From contig NZ_JABBYJ010000003.1 of NCBI RefSeq assembly GCF_012932565.1, positions 248,001-312,000 of the forward strand: a stretch of 64,000 nt of DNA, written 5' to 3'. The notes beneath the pieces were generated by a model that saw nothing but the letters and a program-made list of their open reading frames with translations, did no database searches and was not told the origin of the DNA. Numbering within the stretch: the first letter of the stretch is position 1; every line of letters starts with the position of its first letter. Position numbers and translations under genes: made by a program. This document shows, in pieces, positions 9,676-18,730 of the stretch. The stretch is from Sneathiella limimaris (lineage in GTDB: Bacteria; Pseudomonadota; Alphaproteobacteria; Sneathiellales; Sneathiellaceae).

Positions 9676-9687
9676 ACTGTAGACAAT
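9676..9687. promoter_or_regulatory. Second, imperfect copy of the GntR operator
   Basis: ACTGTAGACAAT matches 10 of 12 positions of ATTGTATACAAT found at 9511-9522. It lies on the uraH side, about 110 bases before the uraH start, where it could act on the xdh operon promoter. This is weaker than the first site. Confidence 0.4.
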
Positions 9688-9796
9688 AATTCTAAATCCA
9701 TGCATCCTTTTTTGGTAAAGTTGACGGATCGGACAAGATTCACTCGCCAAGAAGTGAAATTTCTGGGCCGTCTGACTTCAGACAGGGAAAGCGTAA

Positions 9797-10150
9797 ATGG
9801 GAAAACTGACAACTCACATTCTGGATACGAGCGCAGGAAAGCCTGGAAAAGATGTGACCATTCAACTCTATTTTCTGAATGGTGACAGCTGGGATCTTGT
9901 CAAAGAAACTGTTTCCAATTCAGATGGACGGTGCGATGAGCCACTTCTAGAAGGAAGTGCCTTGAAAGCAGGTCAATATGAGCTTGTTTTCCATGCAGGT
10001 TCTTATTTCGATGCTGCTGGCATGGACCTACCAGAACCGAAGTTTTTGGATGAGATTGTCTTGCGGTTCGGTGTCCCAGATACGTCCGAACACTACCATG
10101 TCCCCCTTCTGATGTCGCCCTACAGTTACTCCACTTATCGGGGTAGCTGA
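9797..10150 (+). CDS. uraH: 5-hydroxyisourate hydrolase (transthyretin-like)
   Basis: A 117-residue HIU hydrolase of the transthyretin-related family, which hydrolyses 5-hydroxyisourate to OHCU. It has both family ends: THILDTSAGKPG near the N-terminus (His 7 region) and the C-terminal YHVPLLMSPYSYSTYRGS with the YRGS tetrapeptide at 114-117 that distinguishes hydrolases from vertebrate transthyretin. There is no signal peptide, so it is cytoplasmic. AGGG precedes ATG 9797 by 9 bases. It is the first gene of the plus-strand operon, 44 bases before xdhA, and supplies substrate to UraD from the opposite strand. Confidence 0.97.
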   Translation: MGKLTTHILDTSAGKPGKDVTIQLYFLNGDSWDLVKETVSNSDGRCDEPLLEGSALKAGQYELVFHAGSYFDAAGMDLPEPKFLDEIVLRFGVPDTSEHYHVPLLMSPYSYSTYRGS

Positions 10151-10194
10151 CCTATCTTTACAGATAGACGTTAAGAGAGCTTTTGAGGACACGT

Positions 10195-11661
10195 ATGCGC
10201 GATACAATCCGGTTCGTTTATAACGGCCAGATACAGGAACTGAAGGATTGGGATCCAACAGCAACCCTTTTAAACTACCTTCGCTATGAAAAAGCCCTAA
10301 CCGGCTCAAAGGAAGGCTGCGCGGAAGGTGACTGTGGGGCTTGCAGTGTTGTTCTCGGTGAACTTAAAGACGGTACGGTCAGATATCAGGCTGTAAATGC
10401 CTGCATCCAATTTCTGCCGATGCTGGATGGCAAGGAACTCATCACGGTCGAAAGCCTTAAATCTGCAGATGGGCATGTCCATCCAGTGCAGCAAGCAATG
10501 GTCGATGCAAACGCAACCCAATGCGGGTTCTGCACCCCTGGCTTTGTTATGTCGCTCTTTGCAGAACATCAGGGGGAAAACCGCTCTGACACCCAAAGCT
10601 TAAATGATGTCCTCGCCGGCAACCTCTGTCGCTGTACAGGCTATGGAACTATCATCGACGCGGCCAAAAAAGCCTCAACACAAGCCAATAGCGATCATCT
10701 TGCGACCCGCAGCAAACTGACTGCGGAACTACTGTCCACGCTCGCAGATGAAGAGATGCTGGGGATCGACAGAGGCGACAAAAAGTATTTTGCTCCAAAT
10801 AGCAAAGCAGAACTCGCCGGTCTTCTCAAAAAATATCCCGACGCCACGTTATTGGCTGGCGCAACTGATGTTGGGCTTTGGGTCACAAAGCTGCATAAAG
10901 AACTTCCGATCCTCATCTCCGTTGGCAAGGTTGCAGACATGCAATCCGTCGAGGATCAGGGCGATACGATCCTAATCAGCGCAGGTGTCACCTACTCAGA
11001 TGCATGGCCCGCACTTAAAAATTTGTCTCCCGACATGGGCGAACTGATCCGCCGGGTTGCCTCTACCCAGATCCGGAACTCAGGGACCATTGGCGGTAAC
11101 ATTGCAAACGGCTCCCCCATTGGGGATACACCACCTGCCTTAATTGCGCTTGGCGCGACATTGCACCTTCAATCTGAGGATGGCATCAGGTCTTTACCGC
11201 TTGAGGATTTCTTCATTGAATATGGCAAGCAAGACCTCGCGGCCGGGGAGTTTGTTGCAGCAGTTGAGATCCCCAAACTTCACCCTAATCATCAGTTCCG
11301 GACCTACAAAATCTCCAAACGGTTTGATCAGGATATCTCTGCACTTTGCGGGGCGTTTCGTCTGACATTAGACGGCAATGTTATAGATGAAATCCGCATT
11401 TGTTTTGGTGGCATGGCCGGAACACCTCTTCGCGCCGGTAAGACAGAAGCATTTCTGAAAGGAAAGGCCTGGACCCTAGAGGTTATCGAGCAAGCCGTTT
11501 TAATGCTGTCAGAAGATTACACACCGCTTAGCGATATGCGCGCAAGTCAATCCTACCGGATGCAAGCCGCCCAAAATCTGCTTCGCAAATTCCATCTGGA
11601 GACAACATCCCCAGATATTGAAACTCGACTTGTGGGAGAAGGGAGCATTGCCCATGCGTAA
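10195..11661 (+). CDS. xdhA: Xanthine dehydrogenase, iron-sulfur/FAD subunit
   Basis: About 488 residues; the small subunit of bacterial xanthine dehydrogenase, passing electrons from the molybdenum site to NAD+. The N-terminal plant-type 2Fe-2S cluster is visible as CAEGDCGACS, and the second 2Fe-2S domain as CGFCTPGF plus CRCTGY. The rest is the FAD domain (LLAGATDVGLW, STQIRNSGTIGGNIANGSPIGD) and the CO-dehydrogenase flavoprotein C-terminal domain. ATG 10195 has GAGG six bases upstream; the in-frame TTG at 10183 overlaps that ribosome site. Its stop overlaps xdhB by 8 bases. Together with XdhB it oxidises hypoxanthine to xanthine to urate. Confidence 0.96.
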   Translation: MRDTIRFVYNGQIQELKDWDPTATLLNYLRYEKALTGSKEGCAEGDCGACSVVLGELKDGTVRYQAVNACIQFLPMLDGKELITVESLKSADGHVHPVQQAMVDANATQCGFCTPGFVMSLFAEHQGENRSDTQSLNDVLAGNLCRCTGYGTIIDAAKKASTQANSDHLATRSKLTAELLSTLADEEMLGIDRGDKKYFAPNSKAELAGLLKKYPDATLLAGATDVGLWVTKLHKELPILISVGKVADMQSVEDQGDTILISAGVTYSDAWPALKNLSPDMGELIRRVASTQIRNSGTIGGNIANGSPIGDTPPALIALGATLHLQSEDGIRSLPLEDFFIEYGKQDLAAGEFVAAVEIPKLHPNHQFRTYKISKRFDQDISALCGAFRLTLDGNVIDEIRICFGGMAGTPLRAGKTEAFLKGKAWTLEVIEQAVLMLSEDYTPLSDMRASQSYRMQAAQNLLRKFHLETTSPDIETRLVGEGSIAHA

Positions 11662-13990
11662 TCCTCCTCTCAGCGAAACCGTCATTCGCGGCGCGGTTCA
11701 CAAGAAACTTCCCCATGACAGTGCGTTGAAACAGGTCTCTGGCGAAGCTGAATATATTGATGATATCGCGGAACCGAAAGATCTGCTGCATCTCTATGTA
11801 GCGCAAAGCAGCAAGGCACACGCCAAACTTCTGAACCTTGATGTGACAGCTGTTAAACAAGCTCCCGGGGTTGTTGCTGTTTACACGGCTAGCGATGTGC
11901 CTGGCGTTAATGATGCCTCTCCCGTCGCAGGAGATGATCCGGTTTTTGCTGAAGATGTTGTGGAATATGTTGGACAGGCGCTGTTTGTTGTCGCTGCTGA
12001 AACGATTGAGGCCGCAAGGGCTGCCGCCAAGCTGGCAACCATTGAATATGAAGACTTAGAAGCGCTGATCACTGTGGAACAAGCGATCGAAGCCGGATCC
12101 TTCGTGCTGCCTACAAAAACACTCCTTCGGGGGGATCCAGATGCAACCATTGCTACTGCTCCTCGAAAACTTGAAGGGCGGCTGGAGATTGGCGGGCAGG
12201 ACCACTTTTATCTGGAAGGTCATGTCGCCATGGCATATCCGGGTGAAGATGGGGATGTTCATGTCTTCAGCTCCACCCAGCATCCGACTGAGGTTCAGCA
12301 TAATGTTGCCAAGTTCCTCGACGTCCCTGATCATTCCGTAACCGTTGAAGTGCGCCGGATGGGCGGTGGGTTTGGCGGCAAGGAAACGCAAGGCGCTTGG
12401 TTTGCGGCCATGGCTGCCCTAACCGTGCAAAAAACCGGACGCCCAGCCAAGCTTAGGCTTGATCGGGACGATGATATGATCATGACCGGCAAGCGCCATG
12501 ATTTCGTGGTCAATTACACTGTCGGATTTGAAGAGGATGGCGCCATTAAGGGGATTGATTTCACCTTTGCCTCGCGCTGTGGACGATCCGCAGATCTATC
12601 TGCTGCGATTAACGATCGAACCATTTTCCATGCCGATAACTGCTATTACCTCAACAATATCCGCATTACATCTCATCGCTGCAAAACACATACGGTCTCA
12701 AATACAGCATTTCGGGGGTTCGGCGGACCTCAAGGCATGATAGCTATTGAGCGGGTCATGGATGCCATTGCCTTTGATTTAAAGTTAGATCCTTTAAATG
12801 TCCGCCAGCGCAACCTCTATGGCAAAACAGATCGCAACGTTACCCCTTATGACATGGTGATTGAGGATAACATCGCGGCTGAAATCATGGGCGAATTACA
12901 GGAAAGTGCGGACTATTCTGCACGGCGCGACGCCATAAAGGCGTTCAACGCACAAAGCCCTGTTTTAAAGAAAGGGATTGCCCTGACGCCAGTCAAGTTT
13001 GGCATTTCCTTCACCACTACCTTCCTGAACCAGGCAGGCGCCCTTCTCCATGTCTATACCGATGGCAGTGTCATGCTAAACCACGGCGGAACAGAAATGG
13101 GGCAAGGTCTCTTTATCAAAGTGGCTCAGGTTGTGGCAGAAACCCTGCAGATTGATATCGAACGGGTGAAAATCACCTCAACCCGGACGGACAAGGTCCC
13201 AAACACTTCAGCAACAGCGGCTTCTTCTGGCTCAGATATGAACGGTAAGGCGGCAGAAGCAGCGGCGCTTACCATCAAGGAACGGTTGACCCAATTTGCG
13301 GCTGATCATTATTCAGTTGATAAATCCGATATTGATTTTCTGCCGAACCGGGTCCGCGTTGGAAACGAAACCATCTCTTTCGCTGATCTCGTACAGCAGG
13401 CTTACTTTAACCGGATATCCCTTTCGGCAACCGGATATTACCGCACTCCCAAAATCCATTATGACGCCGAAAACTACAGTGGCCGTCCTTTCTATTATTT
13501 TGCTTATGGCGCTGCAGTTTCTGAAGCGATCATTGATACGCTCACTGGTGAATATAAAATCAGCCGTGTCGATATTCTTCATGACGCAGGCAAAAGCCTG
13601 AACCCCTCCATTGATCTTGGACAGATCGAAGGGGGCTTTATTCAGGGAATGGGCTGGCTCACCACTGAAGAACTTTTCTTCGATGCTGCTGGCAACCTGA
13701 AAACCCATGCGCCTTCAACCTACAAGATCCCGGCTTGCAGCGATCGGCCTGAAATCTTCAATATGAAGCTGTTCGACGGTGAGAATGTGGAAGACAGCAT
13801 CTATAAGTCAAAAGCTGTTGGGGAACCGCCGTTTATGCTGGCGATTTCGGCGTTTAACGCTCTGACCGATGCAGTTGCCAGCGCATCTGACTATCAGATT
13901 TTTCCAGAACTGGATGCTCCCGCAACACCAGAGCGGGTACTGAAAGCCGTCATGCATATGAAATCTGCTCAGGAAGGGGCTGCCTCTTGA
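11654..13990 (+). CDS. xdhB: Xanthine dehydrogenase, molybdenum-binding subunit
   Basis: About 778 residues; the large catalytic subunit that binds the molybdopterin cofactor and the purine. Visible motifs are the glycine-rich GGGFGGKE near residue 237, the AFRGFGGPQGM segment with the substrate arginine, GGTEMGQGL in the middle, and GEPPFML near the C-terminus with the catalytic glutamate. ATG 11654 lies within the end of xdhA, with GGGAG upstream; an earlier in-frame start at 11618 would overlap far more. It ends TTGA, shared with the start of xdhC. Subunit size and the two-subunit layout match the Rhodobacter-type XDH. Confidence 0.97.
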   Translation: MRNPPLSETVIRGAVHKKLPHDSALKQVSGEAEYIDDIAEPKDLLHLYVAQSSKAHAKLLNLDVTAVKQAPGVVAVYTASDVPGVNDASPVAGDDPVFAEDVVEYVGQALFVVAAETIEAARAAAKLATIEYEDLEALITVEQAIEAGSFVLPTKTLLRGDPDATIATAPRKLEGRLEIGGQDHFYLEGHVAMAYPGEDGDVHVFSSTQHPTEVQHNVAKFLDVPDHSVTVEVRRMGGGFGGKETQGAWFAAMAALTVQKTGRPAKLRLDRDDDMIMTGKRHDFVVNYTVGFEEDGAIKGIDFTFASRCGRSADLSAAINDRTIFHADNCYYLNNIRITSHRCKTHTVSNTAFRGFGGPQGMIAIERVMDAIAFDLKLDPLNVRQRNLYGKTDRNVTPYDMVIEDNIAAEIMGELQESADYSARRDAIKAFNAQSPVLKKGIALTPVKFGISFTTTFLNQAGALLHVYTDGSVMLNHGGTEMGQGLFIKVAQVVAETLQIDIERVKITSTRTDKVPNTSATAASSGSDMNGKAAEAAALTIKERLTQFAADHYSVDKSDIDFLPNRVRVGNETISFADLVQQAYFNRISLSATGYYRTPKIHYDAENYSGRPFYYFAYGAAVSEAIIDTLTGEYKISRVDILHDAGKSLNPSIDLGQIEGGFIQGMGWLTTEELFFDAAGNLKTHAPSTYKIPACSDRPEIFNMKLFDGENVEDSIYKSKAVGEPPFMLAISAFNALTDAVASASDYQIFPELDAPATPERVLKAVMHMKSAQEGAAS

Positions 13991-15051
13991 CCAACTGGAC
14001 CGCTATCCTCCAACAAGATGACTTGACCTCAGGCAACTGGGTTCTGGTCACGGTTGGCATTGCCCGGGGCTCAACCCCAAGGGAAAGCGGGACCCGGATG
14101 CTGGTTTCCAGCGAACAGATTGTTGGCACCATTGGGGGTGGTCAGCTTGAATGTCGGGCAATTGAAGTGGCGCGCAAACTCCTCCAGCCGCAGGCCACCT
14201 CGAAAACTGAGCTACTACAGCTCCCACTGGGGCCTGAACTTCTACAATGCTGCGGGGGATACGCAGAATTGATGTTGGAACGCCTGACCGCTTCGGATCA
14301 CAGCTGGCTGGATGATCTAAAAACTGCCCTTTCAGCGCCAGAAGATCATGTCTTCCTCACCGACTGGCAAGGGTCCGAAGTCAGCCATGAGACCGCGCGC
14401 CTCAGTGATCTTGAAGACACCTCTTGGTCCTTCTATCGGCCAGAAGAATTCGCCGCTCAAAACGTAGCTTTTGCGGAGCTCGAGAAATATTCCGGTCATT
14501 TTCAGATGGCCGAACCTATTCAAGCTGCAGCCTTTAATCTTTATGTTTTTGGGGCAGGACATGTAGGCCGGGCAATTGTCCAGACGTTGGCTCCATTGCC
14601 AATCAAGATCTCATGGATCGATCCTCGGGCAGAGGAATTTCCAGCCACAACTCTGCGCAATGTGGAGAAAATAGTCACTGAAGACCCGTTGGAAGAGGTT
14701 CACAAAGCCGCTTCATCAGGGTATTTTCTTGTGATGACCCACAGTCATCAGCTTGATTTTGATCTGACAGCAGAAATTCTCCAAAGAAGAGATGCTGCCT
14801 ATCTCGGACTAATTGGATCGAAAACCAAGCGAAACCGCTTCTTCAAACGGTTTGAAGCAGCCGGGTTCACAAAATTTGATCTGGAAAGGATCACCTGCCC
14901 GATTGGGATAGCAGGTACAGGGGGGAAACATCCAAGCGAGATTGCGATTTCTGTTGCTGCGGAAATCCTGCAATTGAGACAACGTCATCTGGAAAGCCTG
15001 ACAAGGCAAGCCAATGACAGTCTGTCAAGATTGTCTGTCGTCAATCGATAG
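13987..15051 (+). CDS. xdhC: Xanthine dehydrogenase accessory protein XdhC
   Basis: A 354-residue XdhC, the chaperone that binds and sulfurates the molybdenum cofactor and delivers it to XdhB. The N-terminal XdhC domain has GIARGSTPRESGTRMLV, GTIGGGQLE and a QCCGGYAELM cysteine segment. The C-terminal Rossmann-like domain has LYVFGAGHVGRAIV, MTHSHQLDF and LIGSKTKRNRF. The start is most likely TTG 13987, overlapping the xdhB stop by four bases (TTGA) with GGAAGGGG upstream. No ATG close by fits the family N-terminus. The gap to the next gene is 97 bases and contains only a weak hairpin, so transcription may continue into the importer genes. Confidence 0.93.
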   Translation: MTNWTAILQQDDLTSGNWVLVTVGIARGSTPRESGTRMLVSSEQIVGTIGGGQLECRAIEVARKLLQPQATSKTELLQLPLGPELLQCCGGYAELMLERLTASDHSWLDDLKTALSAPEDHVFLTDWQGSEVSHETARLSDLEDTSWSFYRPEEFAAQNVAFAELEKYSGHFQMAEPIQAAAFNLYVFGAGHVGRAIVQTLAPLPIKISWIDPRAEEFPATTLRNVEKIVTEDPLEEVHKAASSGYFLVMTHSHQLDFDLTAEILQRRDAAYLGLIGSKTKRNRFFKRFEAAGFTKFDLERITCPIGIAGTGGKHPSEIAISVAAEILQLRQRHLESLTRQANDSLSRLSVVNR

Positions 15052-15148
15052 ATGGATGAAAATAAGGCGTGCGATCAAAAGTGGCATGCCGTAAACAGGG
15101 ATCAGTCAACCGGATGAGATAGGTAAATCCGGGCGGGAGAGTTGATGG

Positions 15149-16702
15149 ATGAGTGAAACGGGGATGGTTCAGCCAAGACTGGAACTAAAGGGGATTACGA
15201 AACAGTATCCCGGCGTTCTGGCCAATGACAATATAGACCTGAAAATACTACCCGGTGAAATTCACGCACTGCTGGGAGAAAACGGCGCAGGGAAAAGTAC
15301 CCTGGTGAAAATCATCTATGGGGTTCTAAAAGCGGATAGCGGATCCATCAGCTGGAACGGTCAAGTGATGGATATTGCAAATCCACAAGCCGCCCGAAAA
15401 CTCGGTATTGGTATGATTTTTCAGCACTTTTCGCTTTTTGAAGCCATGACAGTGACTGAAAATATCGCCCTTGGCATGCCCGGACGCCAGAACATGAACG
15501 AGCTTGCCAAGCAAATTGTTGAAGTCTCCGAAAATTATGGTCTGCCGCTTAACCCGAACCGCTACGTGCATACTTTATCGGTGGGCGAAAAGCAGCGAAT
15601 TGAAATCGTCCGCTGCCTTTTGCAAAACCCCAAATTGCTGATCATGGATGAGCCGACCTCGGTCCTCACCCCTCAAGAAGCCGACAAGATGTTTGAAACC
15701 CTGCGGCGTCTCTCCGACGAAGGGGTTTCTATCCTCTATATCAGCCATAAATTGGATGAGATTAAAGCCCTCTGCCACAAGGCAACCATCCTTCGCGGTG
15801 GCAAATATGTTGCGGAATGCGATCCCACCCAGGAAACAGCTAAAAGCCTCGCGGAAATGATGATCGGGACCAATTTGACGGCTCCGGAACACAAAGAGGA
15901 TCCAAAACGCGGGCCGGTTCGCCTGAAAGCCCACAACCTATCACTCGAAAGTCCAGAACAGTTTGGGGTTGATCTGAACCTGATCAATTTTGAAGTCCGC
16001 GTCGGTGAGGTTTTCGGCATTGCAGGTGTTGCAGGTAACGGTCAGGTTGAGCTGCTTGAAGCGTTGAGCGGTGAAGTTCCCTGCCCTGATGCCAATCAAC
16101 TCATCCTGGAAGGCACGCCGATCGGCAAACTCAATCCCGTTGCTCGACGTAAACTTGGGATCGCCTTTGTTCCAGAAGACCGGCTCGGTCATGGATCAGT
16201 CCCGGACATGAGCCTGGTGAACAATGCTTTCTTGAGTGCATATTCCCAGAAAAACCTGATCAGCAATGGCTTAATCGATACGGGCAAAACCACCCAATTC
16301 GCCGAAGAAATTGTTGAGAAATTTGATGTTCGAACCGCGGGTGTCAGTCATACGGCCAGCAGTCTTTCCGGTGGTAACTTGCAAAAATTTATTGTCGGCC
16401 GGGAAATGCTGCAGGATCCGCAGCTCATTATCATTGCCCATCCGACCTGGGGGGTTGATGCGGGCGCCGCCGCTGCCATTCATCAGGCGATAATCAATCT
16501 GGCGGAAAGCGGTGCCGCCGTTCTTGTGGTCAGTCAGGATCTTGATGAACTATTCGCCATCAGCGATCGCATCGCTGTTATCGCTGAGGGTCGTCTTTCC
16601 GTTGCCCGCGACATTCAGGAAATCACAATCGAGGAAATCGGCCTGTTGATGGGCGGAACCCATGGCTCATCTTCGGGGGAGGGCGCTGAACATGTTGCCT
16701 AA
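15149..16702 (+). CDS. ABC transporter ATP-binding protein, duplicated (BMP-type nucleoside/purine importer)
   Basis: A 517-residue protein with two nucleotide-binding domains in one chain. The first has Walker A GENGAGKST (about residue 50), signature LSVGEKQRIE and Walker B LLIMDEPTS. The second has a degenerate Walker A (GVAGNGQVE), signature LSGGNLQKFIVGRE and a Walker B with AHPTWG. This is the RbsA/YufO (NupA) type that drives BMP-family importers. ATG 15149 is preceded by GGGAGA. The next permease gene overlaps its end by 11 bases. Its location after xdhABC argues for uptake of a purine base, nucleoside or urate; the exact substrate cannot be read from the sequence. Confidence 0.92.
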   Translation: MSETGMVQPRLELKGITKQYPGVLANDNIDLKILPGEIHALLGENGAGKSTLVKIIYGVLKADSGSISWNGQVMDIANPQAARKLGIGMIFQHFSLFEAMTVTENIALGMPGRQNMNELAKQIVEVSENYGLPLNPNRYVHTLSVGEKQRIEIVRCLLQNPKLLIMDEPTSVLTPQEADKMFETLRRLSDEGVSILYISHKLDEIKALCHKATILRGGKYVAECDPTQETAKSLAEMMIGTNLTAPEHKEDPKRGPVRLKAHNLSLESPEQFGVDLNLINFEVRVGEVFGIAGVAGNGQVELLEALSGEVPCPDANQLILEGTPIGKLNPVARRKLGIAFVPEDRLGHGSVPDMSLVNNAFLSAYSQKNLISNGLIDTGKTTQFAEEIVEKFDVRTAGVSHTASSLSGGNLQKFIVGREMLQDPQLIIIAHPTWGVDAGAAAAIHQAIINLAESGAAVLVVSQDLDELFAISDRIAVIAEGRLSVARDIQEITIEEIGLLMGGTHGSSSGEGAEHVA

Positions 16703-17768
16703 AATCGTTAAACGGCCAGAGCCATCACGCGCAATGGTCTATCTCACACCTATTTACGCCTTACTGCTTACCATTTTAACCAGCATGGTCGTTTTCACGG
16801 CACTCGGTGTTGATCCGATCGAAGCATTACGGAATTTCTTTATCGTTCCGATAAATAACGCCTACGGTGCTTCTGAATTACTGGTCAAGGCAACGCCTTT
16901 GATCCTCTGTGCAATCGGTCTTTCTGTCGGATTTCGGGCAAATGTCTGGAACATCGGGGCGGAGGGGCAGTTGACCCTTGGCGCCATTTTCGGCGGTGGC
17001 CTGTTTGTTTATCTTCATGATGTGGACAGCATCTTTCTGCTGCCTGCCATGATTATCCTTGGCGCTGTTGGCGGGGCTTTATGGGCCGGAATTCCAGCCT
17101 TCCTGAAAACAAAATTTAACGCCAATGAAATCCTGACGAGCCTGATGCTGGTTTATGTCGCAACCTTGCTTCTCAGCGTTTTGATCCACGGCCCCTGGCG
17201 GGATCCGGATGGCTTTAACTTCCCGGAATCCCGGATGTTCAGCGAAAGTGCCACAATGCCACTTATTCTGGAGGGAACACGTCTTCACTTTGGCTCAATC
17301 TTGGCCTTGCTTGCGGTTTTGGGAACCTGGCTGATGCTGGCAAAGACCCTCATCGGATTTCAGATTAAGGTCATTGGCGCGGCCCCAAAAGCGGGTGGTT
17401 ATGCAGGCTTTAGCCAAAAGAAAATCATTTGGTTCTCACTCCTTTTCGGGGGTGCAATGGCAGGTATCGCAGGTGTCTCTGAAGTTTCCGGACCTGTAGG
17501 ACAGCTTTTGCCATCCATTTCACCGGGCTACGGCTTCACCGCCATTATTGTCGCTTTTTTGGGGCGTCTCCATCCCGTTGGGATCATTTTTGCGGGACTC
17601 CTGATGGCGCTCACCTATCTTGGCGGCGAAACCGCGCAAATCAACCTAGGCCTTCCTGTTGCCGTCACCGGTGTGTTCCAGGGAATGGTCCTTTTCTACT
17701 TACTGGCCTGTGATGTGCTGGTCAATTATCGGTTCGAGTTTAAGTCTATGGGGAGGGCTGCAGGATGA
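16692..17768 (+). CDS. ABC transporter permease (BMP-type importer), first subunit
   Basis: About 358 residues, strongly hydrophobic with roughly nine to ten membrane helices; the BPD_transp_2 family permease found with BMP binding proteins (YufP/NupB type). The GFRANVWNIGAEGQLTLGA segment is the cytoplasmic coupling signature of this family (NIGxEGQ). ATG 16692 follows GGGAGGG and overlaps the ATPase gene; an upstream ATG at 16662 is less likely because it lies deeper in that gene. It overlaps the second permease by four bases (ATGA), indicating a coupled heterodimer. Confidence 0.92.
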   Translation: MLPKIVKRPEPSRAMVYLTPIYALLLTILTSMVVFTALGVDPIEALRNFFIVPINNAYGASELLVKATPLILCAIGLSVGFRANVWNIGAEGQLTLGAIFGGGLFVYLHDVDSIFLLPAMIILGAVGGALWAGIPAFLKTKFNANEILTSLMLVYVATLLLSVLIHGPWRDPDGFNFPESRMFSESATMPLILEGTRLHFGSILALLAVLGTWLMLAKTLIGFQIKVIGAAPKAGGYAGFSQKKIIWFSLLFGGAMAGIAGVSEVSGPVGQLLPSISPGYGFTAIIVAFLGRLHPVGIIFAGLLMALTYLGGETAQINLGLPVAVTGVFQGMVLFYLLACDVLVNYRFEFKSMGRAAG

Positions 17769-18691
17769 GTTACGAATGGTTGGTACCCGTAATCCTAACG
17801 GTAATCACCGCTGCAACCCCACTAGTTTTTGCTGGGATCGGAGAATTAATCACAGAGAAATCTGGCGTCCTCAACCTCGGGGTTGAAGGCATGATGCTGG
17901 TGGGTGCGGTCTCTGCCTTTGTTGCAGCAACAGTAACCGGCAGTTATTTCATCGCCATTCTCACGGGTGCCCTGGCCGGAATGTTTATGGCCTTTCTGTT
18001 TGGCATACTGACCTTGAGCCTCATGGCAAACCAGGTGGCGACAGGACTTGCTCTCACACTCTTTGGGGTGGGCTTAAGCTCGCTAATCGGGCAGGACTAT
18101 GTTGGAACTCCGGTAGCTGCCCTTGCCAAACTGAATATCAGTGGCCTTACTGACCTTCCAATCATCGGACCTATCCTGTTTGGTCAGGATGTACTTGTCT
18201 ATCTGTCCTTTGTTTCAGTGATCGGTGTCAGCTGGTTTTTATATAAAACAAAGGCGGGGCTCATCCTTCGCGCAGTCGGCGATTCTCACAATGCTGCCCA
18301 TTCCATTGGGTATTCAGTGATCGGCATACGGTATCTCGCCGTTATGTTTGGCGGTGCCATGTCTGGAATTGGCGGGGCTTATTTGTCACTTGCCTACACT
18401 CCTATGTGGGCTGAAAACATGACTGCCGGTCGGGGCTGGATCGCACTTGCCCTTATTGTATTTGCAACCTGGAAGCCAGGTCTAGTACTTGTCGGCGCCT
18501 ATATGTTCGGAGGCATAACAATCCTGCAGCTCCATGCACAGGCGGCTGGCCTGGATCTGCCATCGCAGATCCTTTCTATGCTGCCATATCTTGCAACCGT
18601 TATTGTTCTAGTTCTCATTTCCAAGGACGAGTCCAGAATTCGTAAACATGCACCTGCCTGCATCGGAAAAATCTTCCATCCGGCTGCATAA
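17765..18691 (+). CDS. ABC transporter permease (BMP-type importer), second subunit
   Basis: A 308-residue permease, YufQ/NupC-like, with about eight to nine membrane helices and the coupling signature GVLNLGVEGMMLVGA (NLGxEGMM) near residues 35-50. The pair NIGxEGQ/NLGxEGMM in consecutive permeases is typical of BMP-type nucleoside importers. Its ATG overlaps the stop of the first permease. The binding-protein gene follows 39 bases later. It would import the same purine-type substrate across the inner membrane. Confidence 0.92.
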   Translation: MSYEWLVPVILTVITAATPLVFAGIGELITEKSGVLNLGVEGMMLVGAVSAFVAATVTGSYFIAILTGALAGMFMAFLFGILTLSLMANQVATGLALTLFGVGLSSLIGQDYVGTPVAALAKLNISGLTDLPIIGPILFGQDVLVYLSFVSVIGVSWFLYKTKAGLILRAVGDSHNAAHSIGYSVIGIRYLAVMFGGAMSGIGGAYLSLAYTPMWAENMTAGRGWIALALIVFATWKPGLVLVGAYMFGGITILQLHAQAAGLDLPSQILSMLPYLATVIVLVLISKDESRIRKHAPACIGKIFHPAA

Positions 18692-18730
18692 TCAGGGCAT
18701 AATCAAATCACACGACAGAGGAGAAACTTT

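Larger units (their letters stand above)
9450..9796. other. AT-rich divergent intergenic control region of the purine island
   Basis: This 347-base stretch separates the GntR-led minus-strand operon from the plus-strand uraH-xdh operon and is the longest non-coding gap in the window. It is strikingly AT-rich next to the flanking genes. It holds a TATAAT on the minus strand, a perfect 14-bp palindrome, a second imperfect copy near 9676-9687, and a small inverted repeat (GTCTGA/TCAGAC, 9770-9783) just before the uraH ribosome site. I see no convincing open frame, tRNA or purine riboswitch in it. Confidence 0.7.

Noticed and set aside
9721-9726. TTGACG as a -35 box for uraH
   Set aside because: No plausible -10 lies 16-18 bases downstream; it is also close to the coding start.
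9541-9796. Purine (guanine/xanthine-type) riboswitch upstream of uraH
   Set aside because: I could not find the three-helix pattern or conserved loops; the region is simply AT-rich with short repeats.
15066-15090. Possible terminator GGCGTGC...GCATGCC between xdhC and the importer ATPase gene
   Set aside because: Only seven pairs with a mismatch and an 11-base loop, no T-run; too weak to separate the operons.
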